DNA from: Macrocystis pyrifera
Taxonomy: Eukaryota; Sar; Phaeophyceae; Laminariales; Laminariaceae
Assembly: GCA_031763025.1 (NCBI GenBank)
Contig: JASSKH010000025.1
Coordinates: 682,001 to 746,000, forward strand
DNA length: 64,000 nucleotides
Direction: 5' to 3'
Numbering within the stretch: the stretch's first letter is position 1; every line of letters starts with the position of its first letter. The translations under genes were made by a program, and so were the position numbers. Shown piece after piece: positions 1 through 10,479 of this stretch. The notes under the pieces were generated by a model. It was not told where the DNA came from and did no database searches. It was given only the letters and a program-made list of their open reading frames with translations.

Positions 1-225
1 ACCAGTGCTTTTCTGCGAAAATAGACGCACGCTACGGTAAGGATGACGGATGGCGCGCCTGAAAGTTCTTCGCTTGAGGAGCTTTATTCTATACCAGTAC
101 GAGTATACTTTTACAACCTTTACTACCTTTAATCAAAAACTGATTCGAGAAAATGTTCAAGTTGTGGGTAGGTGACCATTCCCACGCCGGCCTATATGGG
201 CATTTTACGAGGAGCCATACTGGTA
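1..225. other. unassigned flank
   Basis: No gene or repeat recognised. It ends at the left target duplication of the hAT-type element. Confidence 0.5.
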
Positions 226-233
226 GTATTTAG

Positions 234-1003
234 CAGGGCTTTTCGCGGGTCACGGGGTGTTCAAAATGTCACGGGTCGGGTCGGGTCGGGTCAGAGAGTG
301 TTCAAAATCTCACGGGTCGGGTCAGGTCGGGTCAAGAGGTTTTCAAATCTCACGGGTCGGGTCGGGTCAGGTCAAGAGTTTTTCAAATCTCACGGGTCGG
401 GTCGGGTCGGGTCAAGAAGTGATGAAAAGCTCACGGGTCGGGTCAGGTCATGACCCGTGAGAAACGGGTCACTCGCGGGTCGGGCCAGCGTGACCCGCGA
501 GTTTTTTTTCTGCTGACCCGCGGGTCGGACCCGCGCGTCTGGCCCGCGGATCCGGCACTCAAAACACTTCCCGCTCTCTTACCCAAAGGCCTTTCTCGTA
601 CAAATACTCAATAATACTCTTTTGGTATCCTATTCAAACATTAAAACACTGCCAAATCCATATACGCATGCCCGCATCCATTTATACCCACTACAGCCAG
701 GCTACATATCGCTTGTGGGCACAAAAATGAATATTAACTTGATTTTGAAGTGTCGACCCACGGGCGGGAACCGCAGGCCGGACCTGCGGGTCAAGATAAA
801 TAGTCTCGCGGGTCAAGGTGACCCGACCCGCATGAAACCCGTGACTCACGGGTCAATCCGAGGGTGGCGGGTCGGGTCGGGTCGGGTCAGAGGTTCTGAA
901 ATCTCGCGGGTCGGGTCGGGTCGGGTCAAGAGGCTTTCAAAATCTCGCGGGTCACCCGACCCGACCCGACCAGTGAGATTTGACTGACCCGCGAAAAGCC
1001 CTG
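234..1003 (+). mobile_element. non-autonomous hAT-type element with GGGTC subterminal arrays
   Basis: The two ends are inverted copies: CAGGGCTTTTCGCGGGTCA on the left and its complement, ending in CCCTG, on the right. The flanks are an 8-bp direct repeat with one mismatch, GTATTTAG at 226-233 and GTATTCAG at 1004-1011. CAGGG-type ends with an 8-bp duplication are the signature of the hAT superfamily. Inside, both halves hold tandem GGGTC units spaced by a TCAAGAG..TTTCAAA..TCTCAC segment. The ~770-bp body has no credible transposase. The glycine-, serine- and arginine-rich frames are translations of the array. The near-perfect duplication suggests a fairly young insertion. Confidence 0.82.
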
Positions 1004-1167
1004 GTATTCAGTGCTGTTGACCCTCAAATTGTGTCCCAACCATGGTGGGCGCCTCCTCAGTTGAGGAGCCCCGTCCAATAGCTTAGAAGAAGTTCGACCG
1101 ACTCTGTTTGGTCCGTCTCTTCAAATGACAATCACGTACCGGTTCGGGCTGTTTGGCCCAAACATTT

Positions 1168-1285
1168 ATGGCTCTTGACTCCTGAGTTTGTACGAGAAAG
1201 TGGTGACTCACGTGTTTGACTGTCGGCCTATGTATGTATGGCTCTTGACTATTGAGGTTGTGAGTAAAACTGGTGACGCACGCGC
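1168..1285 (+). repeat. two tandem ~70-bp units
   Basis: TATGGCTCTTGACT followed by a TGAG/GAGG segment and GTGACTCACG / GTGACGCACG occurs twice, about 72 bp apart. Confidence 0.5.
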
Positions 1286-1532
1286 TTCTCTTCATCTGCC
1301 CCTCCTACCTGCTGGGAGACCAAGGAGTAGGAGCACGACCTCCATCATCAATCTTCTCATCGACTCTGTCTGAAGTGTCTTGACTACTTTTCCTGAGTCT
1401 AACAAACAGAAACGTGCTACGCACTCCCATCGAAGGGAGCATTCAACCTCCGTACGTACATCACGCACTGTTCGACACCTTCGGCATTCTACCCACAGGT
1501 CACACGCCCTCACACGTCTTCCGAGCCGACAG

Positions 1533-1604
1533 GTTTTCGTTGATCCCCACACAAGGGAGGAATACCTCGTAGACTTTGATGCCGTGCTGGAAAATCACAA
1601 CTGA
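1533..1604 (+). CDS. possible terminal exon fragment
   Basis: A 23-codon stretch reads VFVDPHTREEYLVDFDAVL and ends in ENHN and a TGA stop. Its composition is protein-like, unlike the low-complexity frames around it. It is preceded by GCCGACAG, which could be a splice acceptor with a weak pyrimidine tract. I do not recognise the family. No matching upstream exon is evident, so this may be a transposon or host-gene relic, or chance. Confidence 0.15.
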   Translation, partial: VFVDPHTREEYLVDFDAVLENHN

Positions 1605-1689
1605 AAACTCTGGAGTCTAGGAACCCGACGACCAATACACGAAGCAACTACAGTAGGCTCCCCCCTTTCTCGGTCGTGGCGTTAGCTTC

Positions 1690-1990
1690 ACTGGTAAGGA
1701 AAAGCTCCGATGCTCGAGTGAGATCTGTTGATGGACGGGAAGAGGTAAACGCCTCAAAATCGGTGAAACCTGGAGGCTCGCTGCTGGCGTAGGGGAGGTT
1801 CCGGCGCTAGAGTGAGATCGGTTGATGGTCGGTTGATGGAAGGGAGAGATAAATGCCTCGAAATCGGTGATGTACCGTTGGGGTGAGGCATCCGACCGAG
1901 AGCGGGTCCCTTCAGCGACAGCCGTTCTGTTTTCAATCCTCTGGCCGATAGGAAAACCGCTAAGCTCGACAACTTTAGTACTGCCACCCT
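1690..1990 (-). repeat. imperfect ~110-bp tandem duplication
   Basis: On the minus strand CACCGATTTYGAGGCRTTTA followed by a CATCAAC..ATCTCACTC segment occurs twice. The minus-strand frame through it (phases shift between units) is not a recognised protein. The rest of 1012-2389 shows nothing assignable. Confidence 0.4.
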
Positions 1991-2389
1991 TTCTTTGGGA
2001 CAACCTACTCGGAATTAGTGTGTGACACGTTTTTTCAGCACTGAGTGTATGCGATAATCTCGCCACGCTGCCACATATTATAAAGTATATGGAGGTGTAT
2101 CAACTTAACTCTGCTGCGTTGTAGTACATACCGATTGTTGTAGAACCCCAACGGTGCACGTACGGTCGCGGGAGGGAGGTGCAGACGCGGCGGAGCGCAC
2201 GACCTTGAGACCGACGAAGGAGAAACGCCGAAGCTAGAACCTAGATCAGACAGGCTCTCTCCTCGTGAAGACAACGGGCAGCAGCACTTCCGCCGAAAAC
2301 GGTGACGTCACGCAGGTCGGGACGCATGGGAATCCCCCCGACGAGGCGCAAATGCCTCTTTTGTTAAGCCTGAAACGGCAACCTGTCAT

Positions 2390-2530
2390 TTTATAAATTT
2401 ATGAAATACGTCAGCTGTGAGTTCGACTGATTAAGTAGTTGATACTCAACTTTTCAAGCTGCGTAATACGTCTCGTCGACCTGGTATATTGCGTTTTTAC
2501 CGAATTTTACGAGTGTTGTAATAAACCGAA
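2390..2530 (+). mobile_element. MITE-2, truncated copy
   Basis: It shares with the 21.4-kb element the terminal block TTTATGAAATACGTCAGCTG, the motif TTGATACTCAAC and the inner ACCGAATTTTACGAG. The right inverted repeat is missing. Relative to the other copy it carries an extra GACCTGG immediately before TATATT (2478-2486), used below as an empty-site test. Confidence 0.65.
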
Positions 2531-2639
2531 CGCGCGTATTCTATATGTATTTGCTTGTCAAAGATATAGGCCAGTGGCTCCCCTGGGTGCTGCCCGGGTC
2601 AACAGGACAATTTGAAATAATCATTCTGCGCACTGATAC

Positions 2640-2930
2640 TATATAACCCGAACAAGGCAACCTGCCTTTGTAACGCCTGAAACGGCGGCCTGTGCATGCA
2701 ACGCTTGAAACGGCAACTTGCCATAGCAACACCTGCAACGGCAGCAACCTGCCTCTGTGACGCCTGAAACAGCAACCTGTTTCTAACCCGAGACCTGCCC
2801 CCGCAACGCCTGAAACGGCAGCCTGCGCAAACCATGCAGCGCTTGAAACAGCAACCTGCCTCTACAGCGTCTGAAACGGTGACCTTCCTCCGTGACGGCC
2901 GACGCGACGCAAGTTCTTTCTCTGTAACGC
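2640..2930 (+). repeat. minisatellite, ~30-bp unit with GCCTGAAACGGCAACCTG
   Basis: About eight diverged units of AACGCYTGAAACGGCARCCTG in a row. A single unit also occurs at 2366-2386, just left of MITE-2. Frames across it are repeat translations. Confidence 0.7.
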
Positions 2931-3060
2931 CTAGTGCGCCGCAAAGCCCTCCTTCGTATCGCCTGGAGAAGCAACATCCACGCCCCAACGATGGAGGAGT
3001 GGAGGAACCAGACGCAAGGGCAGACGAGGCTGCCCACGCGAGTCTGAGTGGGGATCACAA

Positions 3061-3734
3061 GAGGTGAGTGCGCGGAGAAAGACCGGCACGAACCGGGTAC
3101 GAAGCCCTAGGCCTGCGGACTGAAGACAAAGCTTTACCCGCGTCGCCCAGCGAACGAGGAGGATGTGCCCGGGCGAATTATCCTCGTCTGGGGGTAGTCA
3201 ATGCGGCCAAGACAGCGTAACGGCCCCTAGAGAGTCACACGCTCTGGCGGGTTTGGTGATGTCGAGCTGTACGCGTAAATCCGTTCTGTGTATTGCTTCG
3301 CGTTTTCACGTTTTCTACTGGATGAGAAGCGTACACCATGCTACCATGTTTCCCCCCAAACGTGCTGTCTATGCTCGAAAAAACTTAATCTAATTATCAC
3401 CAAATGTGCTCCTTTTCTGCATGCTCTTAATACGCCCAGTTTTTGTGAAAATATATTCGAGGACAACAGATACACGTATAAGCCTATGTTGAACGTGCGT
3501 TGGTACATGCGAATACGCGGCACATGCGAACCCAAAGAAGAAACTGGCTGACCCGCCCTACCAGAAGGGCCCCCACCGTCTGGAAACAAGCGCGCGCGCC
3601 CAGAAGGGGCTCTAACATCTAGAGGACCCGTACGAGAAGTTGGGTGCGACATGTTAGGACGTTTCGGTGGTTTAATGCGTTCGTTGGAACCAAGGCTGTG
3701 TGACGTGCGTGAGTTGTCGGGTGGCTGCTGCTTG
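3061..3734. other. unassigned sequence
   Basis: No gene, RNA or repeat recognised between the minisatellite and the first LINE1 fragment. Confidence 0.4.
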
Positions 3735-3960
3735 GGGGGCACCGAGTGGTGGGGTTTCCGCGAGGGACACCGGCACGTTATGTGCGCGCTCGGTGTGGGG
3801 CGGACACCGCTGTCAAGCGATGTGGGGTGCAGGCGCCGCTTCTTGCATGGCGATGTGAGAGAACAGCCCACCACGGGAAGGGGGGAAAGTGCTCCGGCAC
3901 TCGCGTTACGGTTGCGGGACTCGGATGGAAAACGGAGACCAACGCTACACGTTCACCGTT
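3735..3960 (+). pseudogene. LINE1 5' block
   Basis: Aligns with 13577-13815 through GGCACCGAGTGGTGGGGT, GCAGGCGCCGCT and GCGGGACTCGGA. It is the most 5' shared segment of the two LINE copies, either 5' UTR or the start of a lost open reading frame. Stops are present in all frames. Confidence 0.5.
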
Positions 3961-4177
3961 ATAAACGGGCTAAGGGGGTTATCCCCAATTTCACTACGTG
4001 CCTATTCTAGGCCGCTGTTTAGCGCGAGAGACACTGTGTGTCACAGGCAAAGACATGCCGCGCAGTAAATCAGCACAAAGCTTAAGCCTTCGCAAACTAG
4101 TAGGGCAGCCACTCGTGAGAGTGGTCCCGACGCGCCGAGATGTAGCCTCCAAATTTTCTCCCCCTTGCCGAATCTTA

Positions 4178-4360
4178 GTGGAATACAGCTCACCCTCTCA
4201 CCCTTCGTGCGAATCACCCTACATGTCGCGGCGGTTCGCGCTTCGGTACAAGCAATGCCCGTCTGGTCGATGAAAACCCGACGCACTCCATCCCGGCACT
4301 AGTGGGACGCGAGAGTCTAAGGTCGTACGACTACGGCCATGCATAACATGATTACACACC
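4178..4360 (+). mobile_element. PCE fragment inside LINE1
   Basis: The 3' part of the poly-C-associated element: CAGCTCACCC, then TTCGCGCTT, CAAGCAATG, CTGGTCGATGAAAACCCGAC and ACTACGGCCATGCAT. It interrupts LINE1 between the 5' block and the segment starting near 4373. Confidence 0.65.
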
Positions 4361-4372
4361 CGCCTACCGTAT

Positions 4373-4505
4373 CCTTAGTCCCGACGGTGACGAGAGTTGG
4401 CGGAGTGAAGAGCTGTGCCACCCTTCGGAGATACGCAGATATTGCGGGATAACTCGATGAAAGCCTCTCTTAGAAACCTCCAACGACGCTTTATCACCGA
4501 TCTCA
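4373..4505 (+). pseudogene. LINE1 N-terminal segment
   Basis: Nucleotide match to 13785-13915, including GAAACCTCCAACGACGCTTT versus GGACCTCCAACAACGTTTGG. In LINE2 this encodes the helical stretch DDVPLEDLQQRLVTVIK. Broken at 4505 by unrelated DNA. Confidence 0.5.
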
Positions 4506-4880
4506 AGTTTTATTCAGTCTGAAGTATGTATGATGTGTTGCAGATATTCTGTCTATTATTTTCTATTATATCTTTTTCCTCCTGAGGTAACTTTCCACTG
4601 CAAGGTTATTAGAGCCTGTCCTGTCTCCACGGACTGCATGGAGGCATTGAGTTAATGCGAGCACAACAACAACAGTAACAACCGTCGTCACAGTGCAGCC
4701 GGCTCTGTGTACTTCCTACTGCTTGCCCACGTTGCTCGTCCTGTTTATATTATCTTTAGAACTACACACACGTATATAAGGACATACTGGACATGCTACT
4801 TCAACTAGTGGCAGTGTGGGATCGCTTTTGCGGAAGCGGGAAGCTTAACCAGGCTCTGTCGGCTCATCGGCAGGACTAAC
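4506..4880. other. insertion in LINE1
   Basis: AT-richer DNA with ACAACAACAACAGTAACAAC and no LINE2 counterpart. No coding signal or recognised termini. Confidence 0.4.
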
Positions 4881-5330
4881 AGTTGAAGGTGCCAAAGTAC
4901 GGCACTTACAGGACGGTTGAGCGAAGCGGTGCAGGACAGTTTGTAGACTCTGCGGCACTTACGAGACGGCCGAGCGAAGCTGCGCTAGAGAGTCGGTGTC
5001 ATCACCCTCCTTTTCCCGCAATATGCAGAACACATCAGTAGAGGATCGACACGGCTTAGGGGCCCAGCCCGTGAGATCTCGGACGTGGCTAGACTCAAGA
5101 AGGTATCGTCAGCATGCGCGTCACCCGAGGGTGGTACGACAATAGCGGCACGCGGCATTTTGGTGGAATCGTGCTCGCTGTCGCCCATCAACGAGTCGAT
5201 GTGCGAGCGGGTAAACGATGCATTTCCGGAAGGAGACGGTACCTAGGTCTCTGTCTTCGAGGCGGCAGCGACGGCAGCGGTGGCAGACAGCGCCACTGAA
5301 TCCGAGGAAGAGAATGTTCCCAGGTGTCCC
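4881..5330 (+). pseudogene. LINE1 region preceding the RT
   Basis: From ~5018 this parallels 14160-14980 of LINE2. The translated order is SSACASPEGGTT, AARGILVES, then an EGD..V..AAATAAVADSATESEEE segment, matching SSACRHPGG, AARSLLAEP and the DQTAVSEAAAAAVAASSSDPEE segment of LINE2. A short block (CTTACRGGACGGYYGAGCGAAG) is duplicated in tandem at 4900-4985. LINE1 lacks the PCE insertion that splits LINE2 after SSACRHPGG, so it serves as the empty site. Confidence 0.65.
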
Positions 5331-5439
5331 CCCCCCGGGAGCGGGAGAAATCAAAGGTGACAACCAGACACGGTGCGACCCCGTCGAGACCGTGTTGTTC
5401 TTCTTCCGTCGCATGATAGACCAACAAAACTTCCACAGG

Positions 5440-5755
5440 GTCCCTGCCCGGGTAAACCTGACAAAAATAAAGACAGGGGGGCGGGTACATACTCGGGTGC
5501 GCACCCGGGTACCAAACCTACTTAATTTGGTCACACTCGGGTAGGTACCCGAATACCACCAGAGTACATACTTCGATAGGTACCCGGGTGTTATCAGAGT
5601 ACATACCCTTCATTATCATCATCACTATCATACTCTGGGAAACCCGAGTATCTAACCTGTTCTTTTTGGACATACTCGGGCAGGTACCTGGGTATCCCCC
5701 CAGATAATATACTCTGGTAGGTACCCGGGTATCCCAGAGTATATACTCTACGAAC
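5440..5755 (+). repeat. minisatellite with GGTACCCGGGTAT and AGAGTATATACTC
   Basis: Self-complementary units, roughly 35-60 bp apart, interrupt LINE1. Related units recur at 52260-52620, so this is a dispersed array-bearing element, possibly a transposon with palindromic subterminal repeats. Confidence 0.65.
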
Positions 5756-5759
5756 ATAC

Positions 5760-6590
5760 AGCGTTGGAACGGCTCGATCTGCAGGTGGCCCTCGAGACCA
5801 TCGGCGCTCGCAACACGCTACATTGGAGTACCAAGTATTAAATATGTATCAGACCCCCGTACCGGGAGAACGGGCTGCGCTTTTCGCACCTACAACCAAT
5901 ACTCAGAGGACTAGATCGGCTGCGCCAAGTTTGGCGCGGAGTCCCAGGAAACCCCTGGAGCCGAGGTTTGGACAACTACTGAAGCATTCCCGCCATACTT
6001 CTGGCAGCGCTTCCTGCAAACCCAAACACACCGCCCTAGGGGGGAGAAATGCCGTCCCGTCTGCGTTGAAACGGCACGGAGGCGTCTTCTTGTAGCCGGG
6101 ACCATGCACCAGTGGCGGTGGCGGCTGGAGGAGTTTTGTCACGAGTGGAGGCCCTTCGGAGTCGGGGTATGGAGCAGAGTAGATTAGGTAGTTCTATGAC
6201 CCCGGATGCTCCATAAGGCGGACAATGGCTCGTCCGACCCACTGCCCCAACGCCTTCAATGCGGTCAAACAAGCGGCGGTGCTCGCGGGGGTGGCCACCT
6301 TCCCGCCGGTGCCTACGCCATTCGCTGCCAAGTGTTCGGGAAGAAACCCGCCCCCATGTTGGGAGGAGAGACGCAGCTTCAACTGCTCTAGTGGAGCGCA
6401 GGAAGGAGATACCATGGAATAGTCGCTGTATTTCATGCCGGTATACCGAAGAGAGATTGCGAGAGGTACGATGAACCGCGAGGTGTTGAAGCACTCGATC
6501 TTCTTCGGACGATATCAAGCCTCTCGATATGACGGAGGCCACACCGAGTCCTAGCTGTGGCTGTGGCGGTTGCACCATTCCGATGTACAT
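5760..6590 (+). pseudogene. LINE1 reverse transcriptase, decayed
   Basis: Successive frames match LINE2 RT: LQVALETIGARNTL, NGLRFSHLQ, GEKCRPVCVE, RRRLLVAGTM, FGVGVW, PNAFNAVKQAAVLA (RT motif A region; the catalytic Asp position is lost) and CSSGAQEGDTM (motif B). The region corresponding to the YLDD motif C, near 6500, is unrecognisable. Several stops (for example in EGDTME*) and frameshifts show that it cannot be translated. Confidence 0.7.
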
Positions 6591-6689
6591 CGCACAACGT
6601 CCGAGATAAGAGCTTACTTTGGTTCACCCCTTCTCGTGCCTTTTTGCTAAATATATATGTATATGTATCCCTGGTATACGTCGAGAAAA

Positions 6690-6790
6690 AATAGACTGTC
6701 GCCCAGGATCGAACCCCTGAACCTGTTTTCTGTAGGTGAAAAGGAATAACAACCTGCTAGACTACGTAAGTCACGTTGCCGAGTTGTCTG
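6690..6790 (-). repeat. tRNA-like sequence with pol III A and B boxes
   Basis: On the minus strand TAGTCTAGCAGG fits an internal A box and GGTTCGATCC a B box at tRNA-like spacing. The T stem and acceptor do not pair well, so this is more likely a tRNA-derived SINE head or tRNA pseudogene than a working tRNA. It sits in the 6590-6870 interval missing from LINE2. A run of T follows downstream (CTATTTTTTCTCG). Confidence 0.35.
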
Positions 6791-6869
6791 ACAGGCTAGC
6801 CCTTTCGTTGACATCTCCATCAGCATAAGCAAGGCAAAACGGCCGCCTTGCTTCCGAGGGCCGCGCCTT

Positions 6870-7225
6870 GCCCTGCTGGGGGTCATCGGCGTCCGCATCG
6901 CACAGGGGGTACAGTTGGACTTTGGCGTGCCCGTCGGCAATGATAGGTACGCGTTGGAAAGCGCCATATGGAAATGCTGTTCGTAGTGCGAGGTGGGCGG
7001 TGGAGCAGAACAACTCGAGCATACGCTACCGCGAATGCCCGGCAAAGGCAGTTGGCTAACCTGATCGCTACCAGCTCTATGGTGCACCGGACCGCTCGCG
7101 TTGAGCGGGTGACGGGCGTGGAGCTGTCTGTCCCTATTCGCATGTCAAATGCCAGACGCCAACGCGAAGCGGATGCTAGAACACCTTATCAAGCTCCTGT
7201 TAACCGTTGTGGGACATGGTAGCAG
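6870..7225 (+). pseudogene. LINE1 thumb/linker segment
   Basis: Reads GVRIAQG, GVPVGNDRYALESAIW, NSSIRYRECPAKAVG and ANLIATSSMVHRTARVERV in two frames. These match GVRIAQRVVGVPVGTDEY and ANLIATGSMVQRTAYIERV of LINE2, the region after the RT fingers and palm. Frameshifted. Confidence 0.65.
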
Positions 7226-7379
7226 GCACAGACACCAAGCAAACAAAAACTTACGCGAGGGTGCAGTCTTGATACCCGTTTCGTGGGAACGCTCAGCAAG
7301 CGCGACTATTAATACTGTAGTGTGACGCTTCTCGCGTGTCAGAGATCATCTTGCCTTGCACGTGGGGTACACCCCCTAC

Positions 7380-7500
7380 GTCGGCAGCATGGATGCTGTC
7401 GTGAGGGGTGCTGATGCTATCATGATGGATGATATGGTGGATGCAATCGTGATGAATTCTATGATGGATGCCATTATGGATACTGTAGTCGCCACCTTTC
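7380..7500 (+). repeat. ATGGATGCT/ATGATGGAT short-unit repeat
   Basis: Degenerate trinucleotide-phased repeat of GATGCTRTCRTGATGGATG inserted in LINE1. It gives a misleading Met-, Asp- and Val-rich frame. Confidence 0.45.
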
Positions 7501-7616
7501 TTCGGTCAAGCTTTTCCCCTCGAAGTCCCAAAGGGGCCTACGAGGACAGCGGAATCATCGACATTTTTCGGGGACGGGTCTCCGTTGAGCCGGTTGACGT
7601 TGCCGTCCCACAAACG

Positions 7617-8660
7617 AGCGCATACGAGCTGATATATAAATCCACCGGAGTCGGATGGTACCGTAGGGTTTGGACTATCCTCTGTTGGACTGGAGCATGG
7701 AGAATGTCAGCATACGTCGAGAACTTAGCGGCGGGAGTGTCAGGGATTGCTTCCAACCTCTCTGATACACTGGGGGGGCGTACTCATTTTTTGCTTACCT
7801 TAATCTTTTGACTATTGACCACGCATCCCTTTCGAGACGGGGGGGGTTCGGCCGGGGGGAATGCGAACGGGGTTGACCACTTCGTTTATGACCGTCAGCC
7901 TCGTCTGCGAAAATATGTGGGGTGGCGGTCTAGGTTCGGCCTGTCAAGGTCTCTTCTGACTTCATACACGAGGGCTACAGTAGTGCGGAGATCCCTCAAC
8001 GGCGGTCCGCTAAGGCTGTCCGCCAAGGGACAGGAGTTCCGTTAACAACATCTCCTTGGCGGCTGTCTGTCAAGGGACAAGAGTGACGTCAACCGACATA
8101 TCTTTAGCGGCTGTTCGTCAAGGGGAAAGAGCGCCACCAATCAACATATATGCATGTGATGGGGCGTGACGGACCTTGCCGATGTATACGGTGGGTGTCG
8201 AAAGAAGCCATGGCGGGTGTGTCGCTATCGAAAGCTACGTGCAGGGACACAGGGATAGGGTTTTCCGCGCTGGGGAGGCATATACCCCCGGGTGATCTCA
8301 TGCGAAGGTGTTGTCAGCACACGTCGCTAAACCTACAGTAATTACGGGGGATCTGTATTAGTAGTAAGCATAATCCACGACGGACCTGAAAACCGTGTGT
8401 CTCCCTATTTTTTTACACACAATGTTTCCGTTCGATTGGCATATGTCTACCCGCATCAGCGCGCGAAACAAACGCAGCACAAACTGGGCAGCAAGCAGGG
8501 CGAAACCGGGATTCGGTACGAAAGGCGCGTCGCCTCTCTTTGGATAGCCAGCTAAGTAAGTCAGCACGCCCGTTTATTGGTTCAAGAGGCCTGCTCGGTG
8601 GGACCGAAATCAGAGGCTTCCCAAGACTCGGCATGTGCGTCAGAAACATCTACCAGGCAC
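7617..8660 (+). pseudogene. LINE1 linker region
   Basis: WYRRVWTILCWTGAWRMSAYVENLAAGV matches the LINE2 HGGRRVWTG..EARRMSASVGSLVATV region. WVSKEAMAGV matches GISKEAMANI. CATCAGCGCGCGAAACAAACGCAGCACAAACTG (8455-8487) parallels the SSSKAQHRLKKL coding segment. A ~400-bp stretch at 7790-8190 with repeated TCAAGGGACA is extra. Confidence 0.5.
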
Positions 8661-9503
8661 CGGTGACATAAGTGATGAGGCTACAGGCCCTGGTGACCTA
8701 AATAATGGAGTATGATGCGCCCCTAGGCGAAATTCGACGCTTCTCGACGAGGGAAGAAAGTGCTCAAGTTTTCACGCGACAAGAACAAGGCACGAAGCGC
8801 AGTGAGGAGACGTGAGGAGAGCCTGCTATGCTGCTGGGTGACCCCGGATCTGAGCTACGACTACGCGTAGGAGCAAGGGCAGGCGAATACAAAAAAAAAT
8901 AGACCCACACCCCCCCCCCCCCCTCCCTCGGCCGGCCCAATTGTTGTTTTTTTTCCGCCAAACTAAATACGTATCTGGGCTGATTTCGAAGCTCATCAAC
9001 CCTTTTACATCGTTACGAGTACACGTGCCACATCTAAAAAGTTGGCAAAAAGGCTTGCTTGACAAATAGTGTATTTGATCAAATTTGGTGTGTATTGCAG
9101 TATGCATGGTGTATAGACTACAAGCAAGACAAGGTTAGAGTTTGCACTTAAGTACATTAGTCATGGTGTTGTTTATGTAGTTGTGCGGCGGCGGTGTGTT
9201 TTTTTCTGTTTTTAGCAGGGGAGATGGAACCGTCTACTCCACAACCCACGCTACTTGAATGGACGTCAAAAAGGCAGAGGACCCATACATAGCTATATAA
9301 ACCTCCGACAACTACCTCCGGACCCCCTCGGCCAAGTTTGGGCCGTTGCAATTATCCTCCCCTACCCCGTCCGTGGCAGGGCGCCGTCCCCTGCCCCTAC
9401 GTCCGCTATTCCTCATCATCCGATGATGATGAGCACTCCTTCCACTTCCTCTTGGCTAACACTGTCCGACCTCTGCTACTTACAGAGGCAACTTTGACTT
9501 TTG

Positions 9504-9571
9504 TTAGACGCCGTGCGTCACTGTTCCCCCCACTCGTCCCCGCCCCCTCCCCGCCGGCTTCTTCTTCACCT

Positions 9572-9603
<32 letters not shown>

Positions 9604-10045
9604 CTCCTCCTCCACCTCTTGTTCTTGCTCTTGTCCTTTTCTTCATCGCATTCTTCGTCCTCGTCTTCCTCGTCGTCCTCCACCTCGTCCCCTTCTTTCT
9701 CGCTCTCGACGTCGCTGTCGAATTCACGGTCAGATTCGCTGAAAGTGCTGACGTCGCACCCGGAACCTTTGTTACCCTTCCTGTCTTTGGTAAAGATTCC
9801 TCCCGTCTTTTTGCCGCGAACTGACACCTGAGTTGTGAGTGCATCAACTGCTCCACCCCTTCGTTTAAGATCCTTTTTTAACAATGCGCCCACACCTTTC
9901 TTTTCAACTTCGCTGACAACAATGCTCGCAAGAAACTGTTGGCGGTCCCGAGTCCTTGCTCCTCAGCTTCGCGGCTGTGGCATGCTTGGTGTCCACGTGG
10001 CTGTTCATCCATTCCCAATGGTCAGGACAGAATATGCACTTCAGC
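9504..10045 (-). pseudogene. zinc-finger and charged-tail protein remnant
   Basis: The minus strand first encodes KCIFCPDHWEWMNS and then HVDTKHA, a C-x2-C-x9-H-x4-H pattern (10042-9982) like a C2H2 or BED-type finger. After a shift of frame near 9940 an open stretch of ~130 codons continues: LKKDLKRRGGAVDALTTQV, then an Asp/Glu block (about residues 60-85), then a Lys/Arg block, ending in KKKPAGRGRGRV. Finger plus charged tail is common in transposase N-termini and in chromatin proteins. Neither can be chosen. The frameshift and the lack of more domain suggest a relic, or an unseen intron. Much of the tail is encoded by a GAA/GAG repeat. Confidence 0.3.
9555..9700 (+). repeat. (CTT)n / pyrimidine tract
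   Basis: Trinucleotide-biased pyrimidine run (CTTCTTCTT, then TCCTCCTCC). It generates Ser-, Leu- or Glu-rich frames on either strand. Confidence 0.8.
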
Positions 10046-10479
10046 GGCGTATTTGTACACGGTGAACTGGAGAAAAGTGTCTGTGGCGTACTAAGCTCAT
10101 ATGGCCTGCACTACTCACGTGGCCTAGACTGCCGGATTGCTCAGTCTATCACAGAGTGCCTTGTAATGTATAGGAATTAGTGTTGTGTCGGAATTTATAT
10201 AGGATTTAGTATGCCAGGAGAATTGCCCCCGCCCCCCCTGGCGGGCTCAAAATGGAGAAAATGGAGTGTAGGTCCAGGAATATTTTTTGCCTATCCTTAG
10301 TAAGAGGGAGAGATTACAAAAAAAAGGCGAAGATAACAATTGGGAAGAATAAAACAAAAAGTGCTTGGAATACGTCTCGAGAGGTTCGTCCCGGAGATCA
10401 ATGGGGACGAAGGTTTTTTCTTCTTTAGTAGGAACAACGCGACCGAAGTATCATCAACAGATGCCTATTTTTTACGGAC

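Larger units (their letters stand above)
8661..10479. other. 1.8-kb insertion in LINE1
   Basis: No counterpart in LINE2. It holds a C run (8909-8923), a CTT/TCC-rich tract (9560-9690) and the minus-strand zinc-finger remnant. I could not identify terminal repeats. A 17-bp block, GTGACCCCGGATCTGAG (8838), recurs near 27240 and, inverted, near 51050. Confidence 0.4.

Noticed and set aside
172-987. Gly-Ser-Arg-Val-rich reading frames
   Set aside because: Translations of the GGGTC array in the hAT-type element, present in several frames.
240-990. GGGTC repeats as a telomere
   Set aside because: Interrupted, mixed with unique DNA, and bounded by transposon ends with a target duplication.
9406-9893. 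Lys/Glu- and Ser-rich proteins on both strands
   Set aside because: The core is a CTT/TCC tract. Only the finger-bearing minus-strand frame is kept, at low confidence.
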